Shown one piece after another: positions 63,347 through 64,000 of a stretch of DNA of 64,000 nt. A model generated the notes under the pieces. The model worked only from the letters and a program-made list of their open reading frames with translations, was not told the DNA's origin and searched no databases. The number at the start of each line of letters is the position of its first letter. The stretch's first letter is position 1. The stretch covers positions 1,426,001-1,490,000 of the forward strand of contig CAWAMD010000005.1 of NCBI GenBank assembly GCA_963783045.1, in the 5' to 3' direction. Position numbers and translations under genes: made by a program. This DNA comes from CAWAMD01 sp963783045 (lineage in GTDB: Bacteria; Actinomycetota; Nitriliruptoria; Nitriliruptorales; Nitriliruptoraceae).

Positions 63347-63548
63347 GGGCGCGTGCGCTCCTGGCCGGCATCCTGTGCAGTGTTCCATCCAGCGCGCGCA
63401 CAGCCGAGCGTTCGGTGCAACCGGACGCGTTTCTGCGCGATCAGGAACAGCATGTGCCCAAAAGTGGTCGACACGGACACGTCGGAGTGGCACAACTAGA
63501 GGACGCAACACCAGCGCACTGTCCGACCCACGTCGCGAAGGAGCAACC

Positions 63549-63686
63549 GTGGCCCGTATCGGTCGTCCCCGCCGCCTTCTCCAGGTCGCCGTTCCGCCCG
63601 AGGTCGAGCCGCTCGTCGAGGACACCCCGACGATCGCCGACGACGAACCGGCCGAGATCACCGCGGAGGGCAGCGCGCGCGACTGA
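63549..63686 (+). CDS. Small acidic-tailed protein of 45 residues
   Basis: GTG 63549 follows GAAGGAGCAACC. The product has a basic head (ARIGRPRRLLQVAV) and an acidic tail (DTPTIADDEPAEITAEGSAR). No family recognised. The good ribosome binding site and biased composition support it, but the short length leaves doubt. The next gene begins 12 bases after its stop. Confidence 0.4.
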   Translation: MARIGRPRRLLQVAVPPEVEPLVEDTPTIADDEPAEITAEGSARD

Positions 63687-63698
63687 CGGACGCCCGTC

Positions 63699-64000
63699 AT
63701 GCTCGCGCTCCTCGCCATCCTGACGCTGACGGTCCTGATGACCTCGGCGCTCGCCGCGCCGCGCCGGCTGCGTGCCGCGATCTGGACCGGCCGGCTCCCC
63801 CGGCGCCTCGGGGCGCTGCCCCGCGAGGAGGTTCCGGCGCACGAGGCCCCGCGTGGCTTCAAGGCCATGCAGGTGCTGATCGCACCCGACGCGAGCGAGG
63901 CCGGGTTCGCCGGTGTCTCCGTCGGCGGCAGCTACACGGCCGACGACGCCGCCGTGTGCGTCCTCCACCGCGAGCACGACGCACCGGATCTCGCCTGCGA
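63699..64000 (+). CDS. Hypothetical protein with N-terminal membrane segment (3' end outside the window)
   Basis: ATG 63699 opens a frame that stays open to the window edge. A hydrophobic start (LALLAILTLTVLMTSALAAP) suggests a signal or anchor; then RRLGALPREEVPAHEAPRGF and IAPDASEAGFAGVSVGGSYT. It is not recognised. Its close spacing to the small gene upstream suggests one transcript. Confidence 0.45.
   Translation, partial: MLALLAILTLTVLMTSALAAPRRLRAAIWTGRLPRRLGALPREEVPAHEAPRGFKAMQVLIAPDASEAGFAGVSVGGSYTADDAAVCVLHREHDAPDLAC

Noticed and set aside
63441..63977. 178-codon minus-strand frame at the right edge
   Set aside because: Composition is of a shadow frame and the plus strand shows two better-supported starts with ribosome binding sites.

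Overview
This window comes from a very high-GC genome, almost certainly a member of the Actinomycetota. The protein set supports this: an F420-dependent LLM oxidoreductase, a mycothiol-type DsbA (Rv2466c-like), a GAF-ANTAR regulator, an FHA-LuxR regulator, DUF1206, DUF4916, DUF2993 and AzlCD proteins, many GTG starts and AGGAG-type ribosome binding sites. A deep-branching group such as Nitriliruptoria or relatives is my guess from gene style only. No rRNA, tRNA, integrase or transposase was seen.

Layout. 1-17.3 kb is ordinary chromosome: the end of a trypsin-like protease, RNase Z, an F420 enzyme, a DUF885 peptidase, a D-aminoacylase-like amidohydrolase, a small patch of decayed or unknown genes (7.2-9.2 kb), a ClC channel with CBS domains, an ABC-class ATPase, a GNAT enzyme, PlsC and MurJ. 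17.3-17.9 kb is a palindrome-rich spacer with a small Ada-like metal-binding protein. 18.1-31.35 kb is a complete type I-G (formerly I-U) CRISPR-Cas locus in the order csb1, csb2, cas3 (helicase then HD), a Cas8-like/Cas3-extension gene, a cas4-cas1 fusion, cas2, a leader, and an array of 64 repeats with 63 spacers. 31.5-35.3 kb on the minus strand is an operon for a secreted GMC oxidoreductase with its Tat-exported small subunit and a wall-anchored ThuA protein. 38.1-44.1 kb is a seven-gene, translationally coupled operon of glycosyltransferases, a methyltransferase, a membrane molybdopterin oxidoreductase and an NDP-sugar epimerase. 44-64 kb holds regulators (LuxR ATPase, FHA-LuxR, TetR, HD-GYP), a tyrosine phenol-lyase/tryptophanase, AzlCD, an enoyl-CoA hydratase, an aldo/keto reductase, a PAP2 phosphatase, a DsbA-like protein, an APC permease and small unknown proteins.

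The most interesting part is the CRISPR locus. The two repeat versions differ only at the N position of a GNRA tetraloop on a perfect 8-bp stem, and they are interleaved along the array. The leader carries a motif like the antitermination element of actinobacterial rRNA operons, and a nested palindrome ends 2 nt before repeat 1. csb1, csb2 and cas3 each contain one apparent single-base frameshift while the Cas8-like gene, cas4-cas1 and cas2 are intact. However, at least four other otherwise healthy genes in the window also carry single-base shifts, several next to short G/C runs, so indel errors in the assembly are a serious alternative to real loss of interference.
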